This document shows positions 24,483 to 36,156 of a stretch of DNA of 64,000 nucleotides, in pieces. Location: contig JACSVZ010000039.1 in the NCBI GenBank assembly GCA_014706295.1, positions 3,224,001 through 3,288,000 of the forward strand, read 5' to 3'. Every line of letters starts with the position of its first letter. Positions within the stretch are counted from its first letter, which is position 1. This stretch comes from Lycocorax pyrrhopterus obiensis. Its lineage: Eukaryota; Chordata; Aves; Passeriformes; Paradisaeidae. Position numbers and translations under genes: made by a program. The notes below the pieces were generated by a model that was given only the letters and a program-made list of their open reading frames with translations, made no database searches and had not been told where the DNA came from.

Positions 24483-25275
24483 GTGGGGCCATGCAAGCCT
24501 CATGAGGTTCAACAAGGCCAAGTGAAAGGTCCTGCACTGGGTCAGGGCAATCCCTGCTATCAATACAGGCTGGAGGACAAATGGATTGAGAACAGCCCTG
24601 CAGAGAAGGACCTATGGATCCTGGAGGATGAATATCTGGACATGAGCAGGCAATGCGCACTTGCAGCCCAGAAACTCAACTTTATTCTGGGCTGCATCCA
24701 AAGCAGCGTGGCCAGCAGCTCGATGGAAGGGATTCTACTCCTCCACTCTGGTGAGACCCCACCTGGAGTGCTGCATCCAGCTCAGGGGTCCCCAGCACAG
24801 GAAAGACATGGACCTGTTGGAGCAGGTCCAGAGAAAGGTCATGAAGGTTATCAGAGGGATTTCTCCTATGAGGAAAGGCTGAGATAGTTGGAGTTGTTCA
24901 GCCTGGAGAAGAGAAGGCTCCAAGGAGACCTTGTTGTGGCCTTCCAGTACCTAAAGACTTACAGGAAAGATCGGGACAGACTTTTTTTTTAGGGCCTGTA
25001 GTGATACAACAAGGGGTAATGGTTCTAAACTACAACAGAATAGATCCAGACTAGATATAAGAAAGAAATTTTTTACAATGAGAGTTGTGAAAGGTTGCCT
25101 GGAGAGGTGATAGCTGCCCCTTCCTTGCAAACATTCAAGGCCAGGTTGGATGGGGCTTTAAACAGCCTGATCTAGTTGAAGATGTCCCTACTTATGGCAA
25201 GGTGGTTGGACTAGATGACCTTTAAAGGTCCCTTCCAACCCAAACTATTCTATGATTCTGGGAGTCTATGATCTA
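24483..25275 (+). mobile_element. CR1 LINE fragment, 3' end intact
   Basis: The fragment covers about 790 bp from the C-terminal part of CR1 ORF2 to the 3' end (ttccaacccaaactattc, then tatgattctgggagtctatg). Translated across frame breaks it shows CR1 ORF2 C-terminal motifs: AEKDLWILEDEYLDMSRQC, LNFILGCIQSSVASS, RKDMDLLEQVQRKVMKVI, and an EERLR box. It is 5'-truncated as usual for CR1 and looks fairly well preserved. Frames at 24456-24887 and 24661-24882 are remnants of this ORF, not host genes. Confidence 0.93.
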
Positions 25276-27052
25276 TATTTGCATATATGATATTTATGTA
25301 CTTATGAATGTATCTTTACTATTTCTTAAATGCAACTTTCCAACTTAGGACCAACCATGCTGCTTTGGTACTTATCCAACAGTACCGACAAAAGTACGTT
25401 TCTTGGTTATGCAACATTCAGCTACATTTCGTATCATGATTAACCTCTCAAAACTTCACAGAATTCTTTCAGAGAATATTTCCCATGCAGAAGCAGATAA
25501 ACAGCTTTTAGCATACCATACTTTACCTCCAGCCATGCCAGATGAATGCCCCACACATCGAATTCAGTAAAAAACAACATAATAGATCTCTTTTCTTTAG
25601 TCATTCATTGTAACTACAGTGATTAATCCAGAATATGCAATTGTTTATTTTATGAAGGGCACATCTAAATATGGCAAATGATGCAGAATACGTAAAATGC
25701 ACTGTTCTTCTTTCTGGTAACTCTGTAAGGTAATATAATTTAGAAATACTATTTTTTCCTCCTTTATTTCTCTATATGTTGAAGAAATTCCTAATTGGCA
25801 TACCTCGGCTAACACAATGATCCCAAACTGCCTGTGTAACATTCCAATATTCCATATTTGTACATAGCTATCACATCATTTTTTACAAAATATTAAGAAA
25901 TCATTTACATCAACCTGGCATAAGTGGAGACATCTACCGTGTAAGAAAAAAAACCAAAAAGGAGGACAGAGCACAAGGTTAATACAGAGAGATGAAAATA
26001 CAGCACCACCAATCACTTAAGTGCTGAAGAACTGTGGTTTACACACTGTGACTTTCAAACTGAAGAATGTTTCCTATAATTATCCTATTAAAAATTCATT
26101 TAATAAAATCCTGTATTATTGATTTTAGTGTCAATTTTAGGTCTCCACATTTTCAGCAGGGCATTTTTCCAGCATGGGTAAGATCCAAATAATTGCAGAG
26201 ATGACTAAAAAAGCAGCTTCAGGCTAGGCCTACAGAAACAGGCTATTATTTCCCACTGCTTGGGAAGAGAGCGAAGGAATCTGGGGTTGCACAGCAAGAA
26301 CACTAACACTACTGCTTGTGGAAATCATAATATTTAGCTTGTACATGTCCATTTCCCCACCCTTCTGTGTGTGGAGTTCTGAACTAAAATCTATTCTGAA
26401 TCAAAAAGCCAAAACCCACTAATGTTGTTGCATCATCAAAAAGTGAGCATCTAAACAGCATCTCGATAACAACCCCCGATCAGGAAATCAAGGGAACCAC
26501 ATGAATCTGTTTAGAAGGGCTCAGAACAAACACAAATGTGATCGTATGGTCACTGAGGATATTATGCCTCTTCTCCTACTACCAGATTTAAAGGTACAAT
26601 TTGCCAAGGTATATCATCTTGAAAATTTTGCAATTTGTAAAGAAAAGTGAAAGAGAGTTTATTTTTAGAAAACTGCCTAGCTCCAATTTTCATAGGGTAA
26701 GTCCTACCTAAGGAAGTTTACCTTCTGATGAGGTCACTACTACAAAACCAACTGAGACAAAAAGAACAATGACCTAGAGACTAACACCATACCCAAAGCC
26801 AGCAGTGAGGATTACTCAAGAAAATACTTTGTAAAGAAGCTGGGCTGTTCGGAAAGCCAAAATTATTCTAGCATGAATGCTGATCCATTAAAATTACTTA
26901 ACCTGCTATCACAAGTGATTCTGAGCTGCCCTACTAAAAGCTAGTACTATTCTTCATTTGCAGAAATGAAGTCCTAAGAGAATGAATCCTCATTAGAAAC
27001 ACATCCACACAATAAGAAGAACAAGCTAAGCAATCATATCCATTTTAATATC

Positions 27053-27073
27053 ATTTGATATGACATATCAAAT
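27053..27073. repeat. 10-bp near-perfect palindrome
   Basis: ATTTGATATG and CATATCAAAT form an exact inverted repeat with a single-base spacer just upstream of a CR1 fragment. No known function. Confidence 0.7.
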
Positions 27074-27099
27074 ATTTTCATCAGCAGTGCATCGCTGCA

Positions 27100-27685
27100 G
27101 CAAAAAAAGGTGAGTGGGATTCTGGGCTGTATCCACAGGGGTGTTACTTGCTGAGGCAAAGATGTGATCATTCCATCAAATCAGCATTTCCCAGGCTTCA
27201 CCTGGAGTCTGTGTCCAGTTCGGGCCCCCCAGTTCAAGACAGACACACAATGGAGAGGGTCCAAAGGAGAGGCATGAAGATGGCCAAAGGGCTGGAGGAC
27301 CTGCTCTATGAGGAAAGATTGAAGGAGGCTGGTCTTTTCTCCCTGGAGAAGGGACGGCTCAGGAACACTTTCATCCCAGTGTGCCAGTACTTAAAGGGCA
27401 GCTACAAAGAGGACAGAGCCTCTCTCTTCACAACACACGGAGCCACACAGGGAAGACAGAGGGCAACAGGTACAAGTTTGTCCACGTAAGAAAGAAATTT
27501 TTTACCGTGAGATCAGTTACTAGAACAGCTCCACAGATGTGGTAGAGTCCCCATCACTGGAGGTTTGCAGGCTGTACCCAGACAGGATGCCAGATAACCT
27601 CTACATTCCCTTCCCACGGAATCCTCGGACCAGATGGTCATTTGAGGTCCCTTCCAACCTGGACTATTCTATGGTTCTGTGATAT
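27100..27685 (+). mobile_element. CR1 LINE fragment, older copy
   Basis: ORF2 C-terminus and 3' end of CR1: a GILGCIHRGV-type stretch, RHTMERVQRRGMKMAKGLED, LLYEERLKEAGLFSLEKG, then the 3' UTR ending cttccaacctggactattct and atggttctgtgata. Small deletions and substitutions relative to the copy at 24483 suggest greater age. The open frame at 27148-27489 is part of it. Confidence 0.9.
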
Positions 27686-29336
27686 ATTGGGTTAACGCGA
27701 TCTCTCTTTTAATACTATCTGAAGTCTTCTATTGCCGGTGTTAATTAAAAGACAACTCTTCAAATGAAATACGCAGGTCTGCTCTCATTAACACATATCT
27801 CATTTGCAGCTTAGTGGAGTCCAAGTGCTACTGGCTTATTACACTGCTTTTCAATTTGTTATTTAAAAGATCTTTAAGCATTCCCTCCTCTAAAATTATG
27901 GGGTTTTAACATACATATTATAAACTTTGCCCTTTTTATGTCTCACTGAAGAAGCAGAGCTGTTGAACACCAATTATAATACTATTTTCATTGCACACCA
28001 CATCTCAAGTTAGCCAATGCAATCCGAGTTCGTTATTGTATCATAAAACGGTGTTACCAAGATACTTTTCAAATCATGACTAAAAGAATACAGAAGCCTA
28101 GCAATCTCAAAACCACATATTGATTAAATTTTAGTTTTTAATTAGGTTGGTCTACTAAAGGAAAATCAGCTTTCCATCAAGTCTAAATTACTTTTTTTTT
28201 TTAAATAGGCTCATTCAACATTCTTTCTACGGTGTTAATTAAGATTTGCATGCTTATAGTAGCAGATTACTTGGAATGAGATATGGACAACATACACATA
28301 ACCCATGCAAAAATGGTACTTTACAGTTAGCTCTACATCAGAGGGAAAATAACACGTATTTCGGATGAGAGCGTAAATTTTAAAACAGAGAAGACATTTA
28401 CTGTTTTGTCACATTAATCATACCTTGAAACAAAAAATTCAAAAAAACCCAAAACATTTTTCTGCAAAGTGAAGTTTTTAGAATTACATTTAAAAGACTT
28501 ATTAGCCTCCTCCAATATGAAGAAATTATGTAGAAAATTAAGAATTACCATAACATTGATAAAAAGCGAATACTCTTAATATCCACTCACAACTTGTGGA
28601 AAATTTTCCTAACACTGAATATCAAAAGGAAAGAAAAATAGTTACAGTAATATTTTATTCTTCCATTTCCATTTTAAGATTCTGTCAAATGGAAAAAAAC
28701 CATTTAGAGCAACAGTAGATAAATGAAAGACATATTTTATTAATATGGCCTATACACAACAGTATAGGCAGACGGTGTAAATTAAATTATTTTACTAGAA
28801 ACTAGTTTGTTTACAGGACAATCCATAGTTACCTGCCAGTCAGAAAACAAAAAGGTATATTAGATAAAAATGAATGATAGTTGCCGTCAGTACAGAACAC
28901 TGAAATGCCCAATATATTAAGTTTTACAAGGTATTACTCAGCTATAGCCTGACAGTTTACCATTCTTTTAACTAATATAGGAGTTGTATGATATAATGTA
29001 TTCTACAGATACATAATTCAGATGACCTCAGCATTTTCATTAAAAAGTAGACTTGTACCATAAACAATGAAATACTACAATCCATGAGGCCTTTGAAGAT
29101 CACTTTGATAACTTCCCCTTCCCACAGGAGCTCATTACTCTCCCTAGCAAAACATAAGTACTGATATACCTACATGTCCATGGCATTTTCCTTTATAGTT
29201 TTAGATTCATGAATACAATCTTATGGTTTTCAAATTCATTTATCAGTAAGCACAGAGAAAATAAAAGTATATCTATTAAAATACAAAATTATATATCTAT
29301 GTTTGATTTAAAACCAAGTAATTATGTATTGCTTAC

Positions 29337-29421
29337 CAAGTCCTAAAAGGTCAATAGTAGGTTCTGATGACTTTTTTGGACTTGCTTTAGCTTCTGATTG
29401 CTGATCCTCTTTCTTCTGTGG
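29337..29421 (-). CDS. SMAP1: SMAP1 coding exon with start of the clathrin box
   Basis: This 85-bp exon encodes PQKKEDQQSEAKASPKK, then SSEPTIDLLGL and the first base of the next Asp codon. LLGL plus the Asp completed in the next exon is a clathrin-box motif (LLGLD), which in SMAP proteins binds clathrin heavy chain. The acceptor is ccttacaag and the donor CTTG|gtaagc, phase 1. The motif is thus cut by a 9.3-kb intron. Confidence 0.95.
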
Positions 29422-32400
29422 CTTGTAAGGGAAAAAAAATAAACACAAGTAACATGTCTGAAAAGATTCAGGGCTTAAAAAATTCTCATTGAAGACGCTG
29501 CTTCAGTATCAGAAGTAAAAGCCCTTTTCCATATCTGTTTAACATAATGAATTTGAGTTGTAATGAAGTATGTGGCAGTTATGGTCAAAAGGCACATGGC
29601 ACATGACTGTAAAAAATTATCGTTGTACTTTCACTGGTATGCAGTAAATTTTTCAATAAATCTAAGTTTGAGGATAGCTTAAAAAAAAGCTGAAGTCTTA
29701 AACTGAACCCTGCATATTGTGCAGTAGGCAAAAAGCTGACTATAATTTATCAACCCATTTCAGCAACCAAACTACACGGTTCTGCAATATTAAAAGAGAA
29801 AAAAATGAAGTTTTTAAAAGCTTAAATTTAAAAATTAGAAGTGTACTAATGACATTAATTCGCCTTTCTGCAAAGAACATCTGCAGAACATGCAGAATTT
29901 ACAGATGTTGAGCACTAATGCACACAACCTGAGTTCATGATCTTTTCCTTTATAAACCTGAAGGCTAATAACAGCATTCTTCTCCTTCTGAAAAGAGAAC
30001 CCTAGTCTTTTGTCGCCTAGAGACTTCAAAATGTATGATGGTATTGATGTGAAATTTGATTATGAAAATTACTTCATAAATCTTTTTACAGTTCTTTTCA
30101 TTTCAATATCAGGCTGATCCCCCGAATCCATCAAAACATCGATTTCTAAAATGAACACCAACTGGTTTATAGTAGGGACATGACAAATGCATTTCTTCAC
30201 ATGCATTTAATACGCCTTTGCTCCATACTTATCACAAAACCCTGAAGCGGACTGGTTGATCAATGAGTACAGCCTTTAGCTAGAAGAGGTTACCCAATAA
30301 CAGTGGCAGGACACTGTCAGGCTGGACACTGGGCTGACACCAACAGAACCTGCTTCACTCACACCTTTATCACATCCATAACGTGGCTTTGACAGGGTCA
30401 TTGAGGCTCCTGAGGTTGCTGAAGTCATTAAATCTTAGTATTTAGCATTAGGAGAACTTTAAAGTTCAACACAATTGTATAAAGAACTCCTGTTTAAGGT
30501 AATCCTACACTTTCTTCCTCTCCTGCAAAAGGGGGATAAAGAGTAATGAGCTGGGTGTTTGTAAAGAGCAGTGAAGAAACTCAAGAGTATTCAAAGGCAG
30601 CCCAAGTGAACAGAAGCCTGTTACACTACAGACACTCCTTGTGCATGAGCAAGTCCCCACTGAAAACCTTCAGCAAAGAGCGCCAATGAACCAAACTCCA
30701 TTTCTGCAGCTACCACAAACAGATATCATCACAGATAATCTGACCCTTGCTAATCTCTCAGAGAAATACGTGCTCCCTCTTGCCAAAAGTCCTTAGGTTG
30801 ACTTTACATATCTTGCTCAAGATCCAGCTGTTTGGGAAATAGCCTGATGAAAAAACAGTCCATGAATTCCCTGATTCTCTACTGTATTATAACTTTCATC
30901 ACTGCATTTACGATCTGGAGCATAGCATACTCATTCCAAATGCTCAGAAAAAGTCTTGTTTTTGAAACTAAACCATGACAGCATATCAAGATTTTTTTAA
31001 AAATGAAAATTCAAAATGAAGTTTTCTACAACTGACCATATCTCAGTAAATATGCCATAAACCAACAAAATTATTATTACAAACACTAATCAGAATTAAC
31101 AGTGAGTACTTCAGAACAGAATGTGCCATAAAAACTTGCACATGTGAGTCTTCTCCACTTCTGTAAGAAACACTATGGGTCACAGAAGCTGTAAAAAGAA
31201 GCATTTCTGACATTCTCCTTTATTTCATGAAACTGGCTTTTTTCCCCTTTTGCTTTAACAGCTTAAAAATTCTGAATATAGAATGATTTCTTTCAACTGA
31301 AAAGAAAAGCTGTTAGAATTACATTAAATGTGCAAATTTTCATTACATTGTATTAGATTTCTGATAACTACCTAAACTCTGAGTTTGAAATAATTTAAAG
31401 CTTGACAGGTTAGTTTTGAATGCAAACTTTTCACAGAAACCAAACACTTCTGTATGCATTAATAAGAACTAAAGAGAAAGAGTTCAAATAGCACTTTTTT
31501 TAATTTGGTACTTATTACTGTGGCAAATTAATCTTATTACCTAAACAAAAAATTTAAAAATGTGGGAGGAATAATCTACACAGGTCCTCTGCTTTGTCAA
31601 ATGAACATTTTCAATAAATATTAAATGCATATTCCTGTTTCATGACTCTCTAAATAAGAAAGGCAAAGAAGAGATAAGGTATAAAAGCACCAATTTCCAT
31701 AAAAATATGATCCCTTAGGATATCCTTTTTCAATATTGTTACTGTTATTTCTTGACCAGCAGTTTCTGTCCCATTTTGCTCCCCTTCCCAGTATGTAAAC
31801 TACTAGATTTTAAGGTTACTTCATAGTCAATTACTTTAAGAAAAGCTACAAAATTATTTTCAAGCTTGTTAGTACAGCAAATATTTCTAGCCATTAATAC
31901 TTCATTTGTTTCCTTGGTGGAGATTTTCTCCTTAAAGCACTATTCAACATCTTTACAGCTATGCAGTTTCCACCAACATTCTAACCTTCAGTCTGAAAAA
32001 TTAAAAAATGCATTAGTCACCTAACATTTACCAATAATTCATCTGTACAACAGCAGACACACAAAGCAAGATCAGCTATCTAGAACAAAAAATCTTCCTC
32101 TTTAATTTAATTAATCTACAATATTATTTTGTTCCCCCCATTCTCTCACCATAACTAGCACCATTTCCTGGAATTTCCTATCCTCCTATCTGAGATTTCA
32201 ATCAATTCTAGAATTTGGTATGCCTTTATTTCTGTTTACGATGTTTCATGGCACATAGGAGGGCTTCTGTGCAAATTCAGAAGACGTTTGGTGCTGAAGG
32301 TCTGCCATGATAGGGACTTCTCTAAAGTCACCTACACTTAGGCATGAATTAGGTAAGGTTGGCACCAATGGGATGAGTTAGAACAAGAAACTTGCACACA

Positions 32401-32559
32401 ATTATTCTTAAGAATACCTAAATGACCCTCACTGACATGCTGCTTCTTGAGACATTCTTGTTCTCTGTTCAGTCCCATGGATTCTGCACTGTGGTCCACC
32501 TGAAGTAGGTATAACAAAAAGCAATGCCTTACTTCAATGTTCTGTAGCAGAGATCATGC

Positions 32560-32630
32560 CATATTTCTGGGTCTGGAGGAGACCTCAAGAGGTCTCTTCC
32601 AGCCCATATAATTCTGGCATAAACAAGGTA
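32560..32630 (+). mobile_element. CR1 3'-end stub
   Basis: About 70 bp resembling only the last part of CR1: gagacctcaagaggtctctt, then ccagcccatataattctgg. CR1 copies truncated to the 3' UTR are common in birds. Because it is short, the call rests on the tail motif alone. Confidence 0.65.
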
Positions 32631-34019
32631 TTGAAACTTTTGGACAAGAACAGAAAGGAAGTCACACTGGTGTCACTAGAAAATTTTATTTCAAATCATA
32701 AAGAGAAATGCGATGTTTAATTTCTTTTTAGCAGTTTTGCCCCAATAGGACTCATACATGACTAAGCTTTATGTAGAGAGTGGCCTTTCAAGATGTTAAT
32801 GTTAAGTAGTGTACTCAGTGAGCACAGAAGTGTGCAACAGGAAAAAAACGTGCATAACAAGGCAGTGACATTTCTTAACCTTACTGTTTAATTTAGTGTT
32901 GTGTTTTATCTAAAAAATACTGCATTTTGTAGAGATGCAAGATTGTATGACAAATGCTTGGGAGTCTTGCGGCACTAAGATTCATCTCAGTTTCTATTAC
33001 TAGTCTCCTTGACTCCCACAGCAATTATTTTTAAGTATTGACACCAGTACTAGATAATCTATTCCTTGTGGTGCCCTTTGGAGTAAGACTGCATTAAAAA
33101 TTGGAGACTAAGCAGCATTAAGTAAACTAAAAATAGCATTAAGAATCTGATATGAAAAAGGCAAGTAGAAGGGAACAGGTACACAATTTTGTGCTCTTAC
33201 TTTCAAGTGGAGCCTTCAAGGTTATTTGGGCTGCTATTTTTTTATGACATTCAAGATTGTCTTAGTAATATATGTGGGTTTAGTGAACGAAGTACATGGT
33301 TATAGCAATTCCTAGATATATTTACCTCAGGTCATGTATTAACAGCTGCTCATTCAAAATCATTTTTATGCTGCTAGTACATTCTTCTGAAATACTGTCC
33401 TTGCAAACAGCAGAGCATCACGACATCTTTGATATGCAGGCCTTACATGGCCATTTTTCACAGTTGTCACTAATGGCCACTACATTACCCTTCAGGGTTG
33501 TTCTCGTGTTGGAGATCTACTGAAAACAAGCAATGTCCGCTGCCTTAAATTATTTTGAGATTATTGAAAACAACTTGTTTGTAAATATCACTGAAAGAAA
33601 CTGAAGCCAGAACAAGCTTCCAGGGAGTTGATTCTTTTGCATCCTCCATATGATCAGCTTATTTTCTAGCATGACTTGGAATTTTTTACTTAAAAAAACT
33701 TGAGTCCTTGTTTTGAAAAGAGCCACAATAAGTAATTTGAATAACCCCTTGTTCAGCAGGTATCAGATACTTTTGCCAAATTAAGGAGGCAAATAAAGAA
33801 TTAGCCTTGCAACTTCTTACCAATATTTTCACCTATAAAGCACACCTTTTCAGTAGAGAAGCAGGAATACACTCATTACTCAGATCCAGTATGGGCACTA
33901 TAAATTTTTGCAATCCTGTAGATGACAGGTAACTGGGATACAATAATCTTTTATTGTTTTATTTTCCAGTGCTGTCCTTTTAACCTTCCTCTCAAGTATA
34001 CTCTTCTGTCACTCCTATC

Positions 34020-34265
34020 TTCAGGGGCAAGGAGCAAGACCCAGGGAACATTTGGTTGCTCGGTTGCACCTCAATACCTAGGAAGGCGACGGAACAACTA
34101 ACCTGGAAACCACTTCCAGGCACATGAAGGACAAGAATGTTAGTGGGAGGAATCAGCATGGCTTCATCAAGAGGAAGCCATGCTTGACCAATCCAAAAAC
34201 TTTTAACAGTGTCACAACTGGCTTGGCAGACAAGGGTGGAGCATCACAGAGTGTCTTCCTTTACT
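34020..34265 (+). mobile_element. CR1 LINE fragment, reverse-transcriptase core region
   Basis: The DNA follows CR1 ORF2 upstream of the YADD motif. Across frame breaks it reads like the CR1 stretch PGKATEQL, then QHGFIKRKPCLTNPKTF, then DKGGASQSVFLYFNT. The recognisable match begins near ggggcaaggagcaagaccc and ends near acttcaatacgg. It has neither a 5' nor a 3' CR1 end, so it is an internal fragment left by truncation or deletion. It carries frameshifts and stops. Confidence 0.8.
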
Positions 34266-35234
34266 TCAATACGGTTTTTTGATGGGGTTGATAACTGGAT
34301 AATGGTGCCATCAGGTCACCTCTAACTTACTGGATTTTAAAGCAGCCAAGTGCACAAGCCTACTTTAATCTCACACTGAGATGATGCCTTCATTAGTGGA
34401 AGCTGCACCAGCCAGTCTTCTTGTGGTTCATAGAGATGCTGTCTATGATTTAATTCATCTTGCTCATTTCCCTACCATTAGAAAATGGTAGGGTTAATCA
34501 CTTACCGAACTTCTTCATTTATCCACAATATTAGCGCTAAGATTTTAAGGTAATTTCCAGTCTATCACATTTTGATGGAAAAGCTACGAAAATTTGTACC
34601 GAAGTTTTGAGGTTTATTCTGCTACAATTCTGACTACATCCTTAAAGATGAGAAGAACACCATTGTCAAAAACTTCCCAATTTACACAGAACGAGAAAGT
34701 TTTCCATTCCATCATAAAAGAGTATCTTTTAACTCAACAACCTGCATTTAATATTGCATTACTGTGCCACCCTCCTTTATTCTTTCTTTACTAATTTTGT
34801 GCGACAATAGAAGTTATCTGAGGTTTTATTTTTTAAAAATGGGTAAAGACACCAGGTTAGGCCAACAACAAGAAAAAAAGCGCTTTCTACTAGGTCTCAA
34901 ATTAAAAAAGAAAGCTCCATTTTATAGAAATCAATATTAGCCTTTATTGAGCTCTCACAATGTATTGCCCTCAATATACCACTAGTTACACCATTCTAGT
35001 TCAATCTAATTTATGTGAAATATTTTTCTTGAGTTAAATGAAATCAAATAAATCAGCAAGTAACAGTGTTAACTACTCTATTCACACCTTAAGTTCTAGA
35101 GTTGATTTTACAGACTTGTTTCTCTCTCTTATATGTTGCTCTAAAGCAAATTATTAGTGAATAAAGATGTTTCTTTGACAAGGACAGGGGAGCTGATAGG
35201 TACTTTATACTGTATATTTTGTAAACTAATTGCC

Positions 35235-35358
35235 TGTATGGATCTGGCTGGGATGGAGTTCACATTCTTCACAGCAGTCAATACAAGGCTGTACTTTGGA
35301 TTTGTGGCTACAACACTGTCATAACACACAAGCGTTTCGGCTACTGCTGAGTAGTGAT
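35235..35358 (+). mobile_element. Truncated ERVL-type LTR (5' part)
   Basis: It opens TGTATGGATCTGGCTGGGAT and then follows the U3 start of the solo LTRs at 21311 and 59501 (GGAGTT, a TTTGGATTTGTGG-like block, then a CTGCTGAGTAGTG block). After about 120 bp the resemblance fades, so only the LTR's 5' end is kept. Confidence 0.75.
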
Positions 35359-35470
35359 ATTTTGATAACTGTATAATTTTAGTTTTGCTAGCTTTGCACA
35401 ATTATAGGTCTTGTTTTGCTAATTTCAGCAAGCCAACCTCCGAGCACCTCGTTAAGTACATTCGAGGACT

Positions 35471-35484
35471 ACACACACACACAC
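35471..35484. repeat. (AC)7 microsatellite
   Basis: Seven uninterrupted AC units shortly downstream of a truncated LTR. Confidence 0.9.
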
Positions 35485-36075
35485 GCAAACATACATTTAC
35501 ACTTAGAGTCAGCAATACTTCCCTGTTGATACATTTTCTTCACAACCACCTTCTCTTCCCTTTCTCTGGCATTCTACAGACTTCGTCAAACAGATGCAAG
35601 GAGCACATGAGTCAAGTGAATCAACCTATACACAAACCTCATCCTGCAAACTACAGTGAATTCACAAATTCAGTTTTCCCATTGAAGCTCAGCATACACA
35701 AGCCTTGAAGATCTTAATCTAAGTATGATAGTTTTGCAGTTGATTCATCCAAAGGTAAGCTCCAAGTCCCTGGAATGGGCAGCAATGCTTTCTCACAGAA
35801 ACCTGGACCGCAAGTCTGCAGGAGATGGGATTGTGAAGAACATTTAGTAACACCTGAAGCATAAGTCACATACTGTAGGAAGTCCAGTGTATCAGTGGGG
35901 TATTCAATCAAATTTTCTTCAGCCAGCTATTTTTGGAGATAACCATTAAATGAGTGATTCATACTGCCTCAGAAAAAAAGAAAAAAGAAATGAAAGCATT
36001 GCCTAGTCAATCCTCCTCCTTGCTCTGTACAAACATTATAGTACAGCACACAGGATGTTGCCTATAGGGGATATG

Positions 36076-36156
36076 GTTACATATGGGCAAGACAAAAAGG
36101 AGGGTCAGTACCACCACAACCGACTGTCACACACCTATTAAATTCCCATATGTAAC
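36076..36156. repeat. 12-bp inverted repeat with 57-bp spacer
   Basis: GTTACATATGGG (36076-36087) pairs exactly with CCCATATGTAAC (36145-36156). No obvious duplication flanks it and no known MITE is recognised, so it may be chance. Confidence 0.6.

Larger units (their letters stand above)
20053..29336 (-). other. SMAP1: SMAP1 intron, 9.3 kb
   Basis: Flanked by donor CTTG|gtaagc and acceptor cttttttag. It contains a solo LTR (21311-21896), two CR1 fragments (24483-25275 and 27100-27685), a 17-bp direct duplication at 23726-23762 and a 10-bp near-palindrome at 27053-27073. The rest is AT-rich with no recognised feature. Confidence 0.9.

Noticed and set aside
24456..24887. A 143-codon open frame as a host gene
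   Set aside because: Its residues are frame-shifted CR1 ORF2 C-terminal sequence and it lies wholly inside a CR1 fragment.
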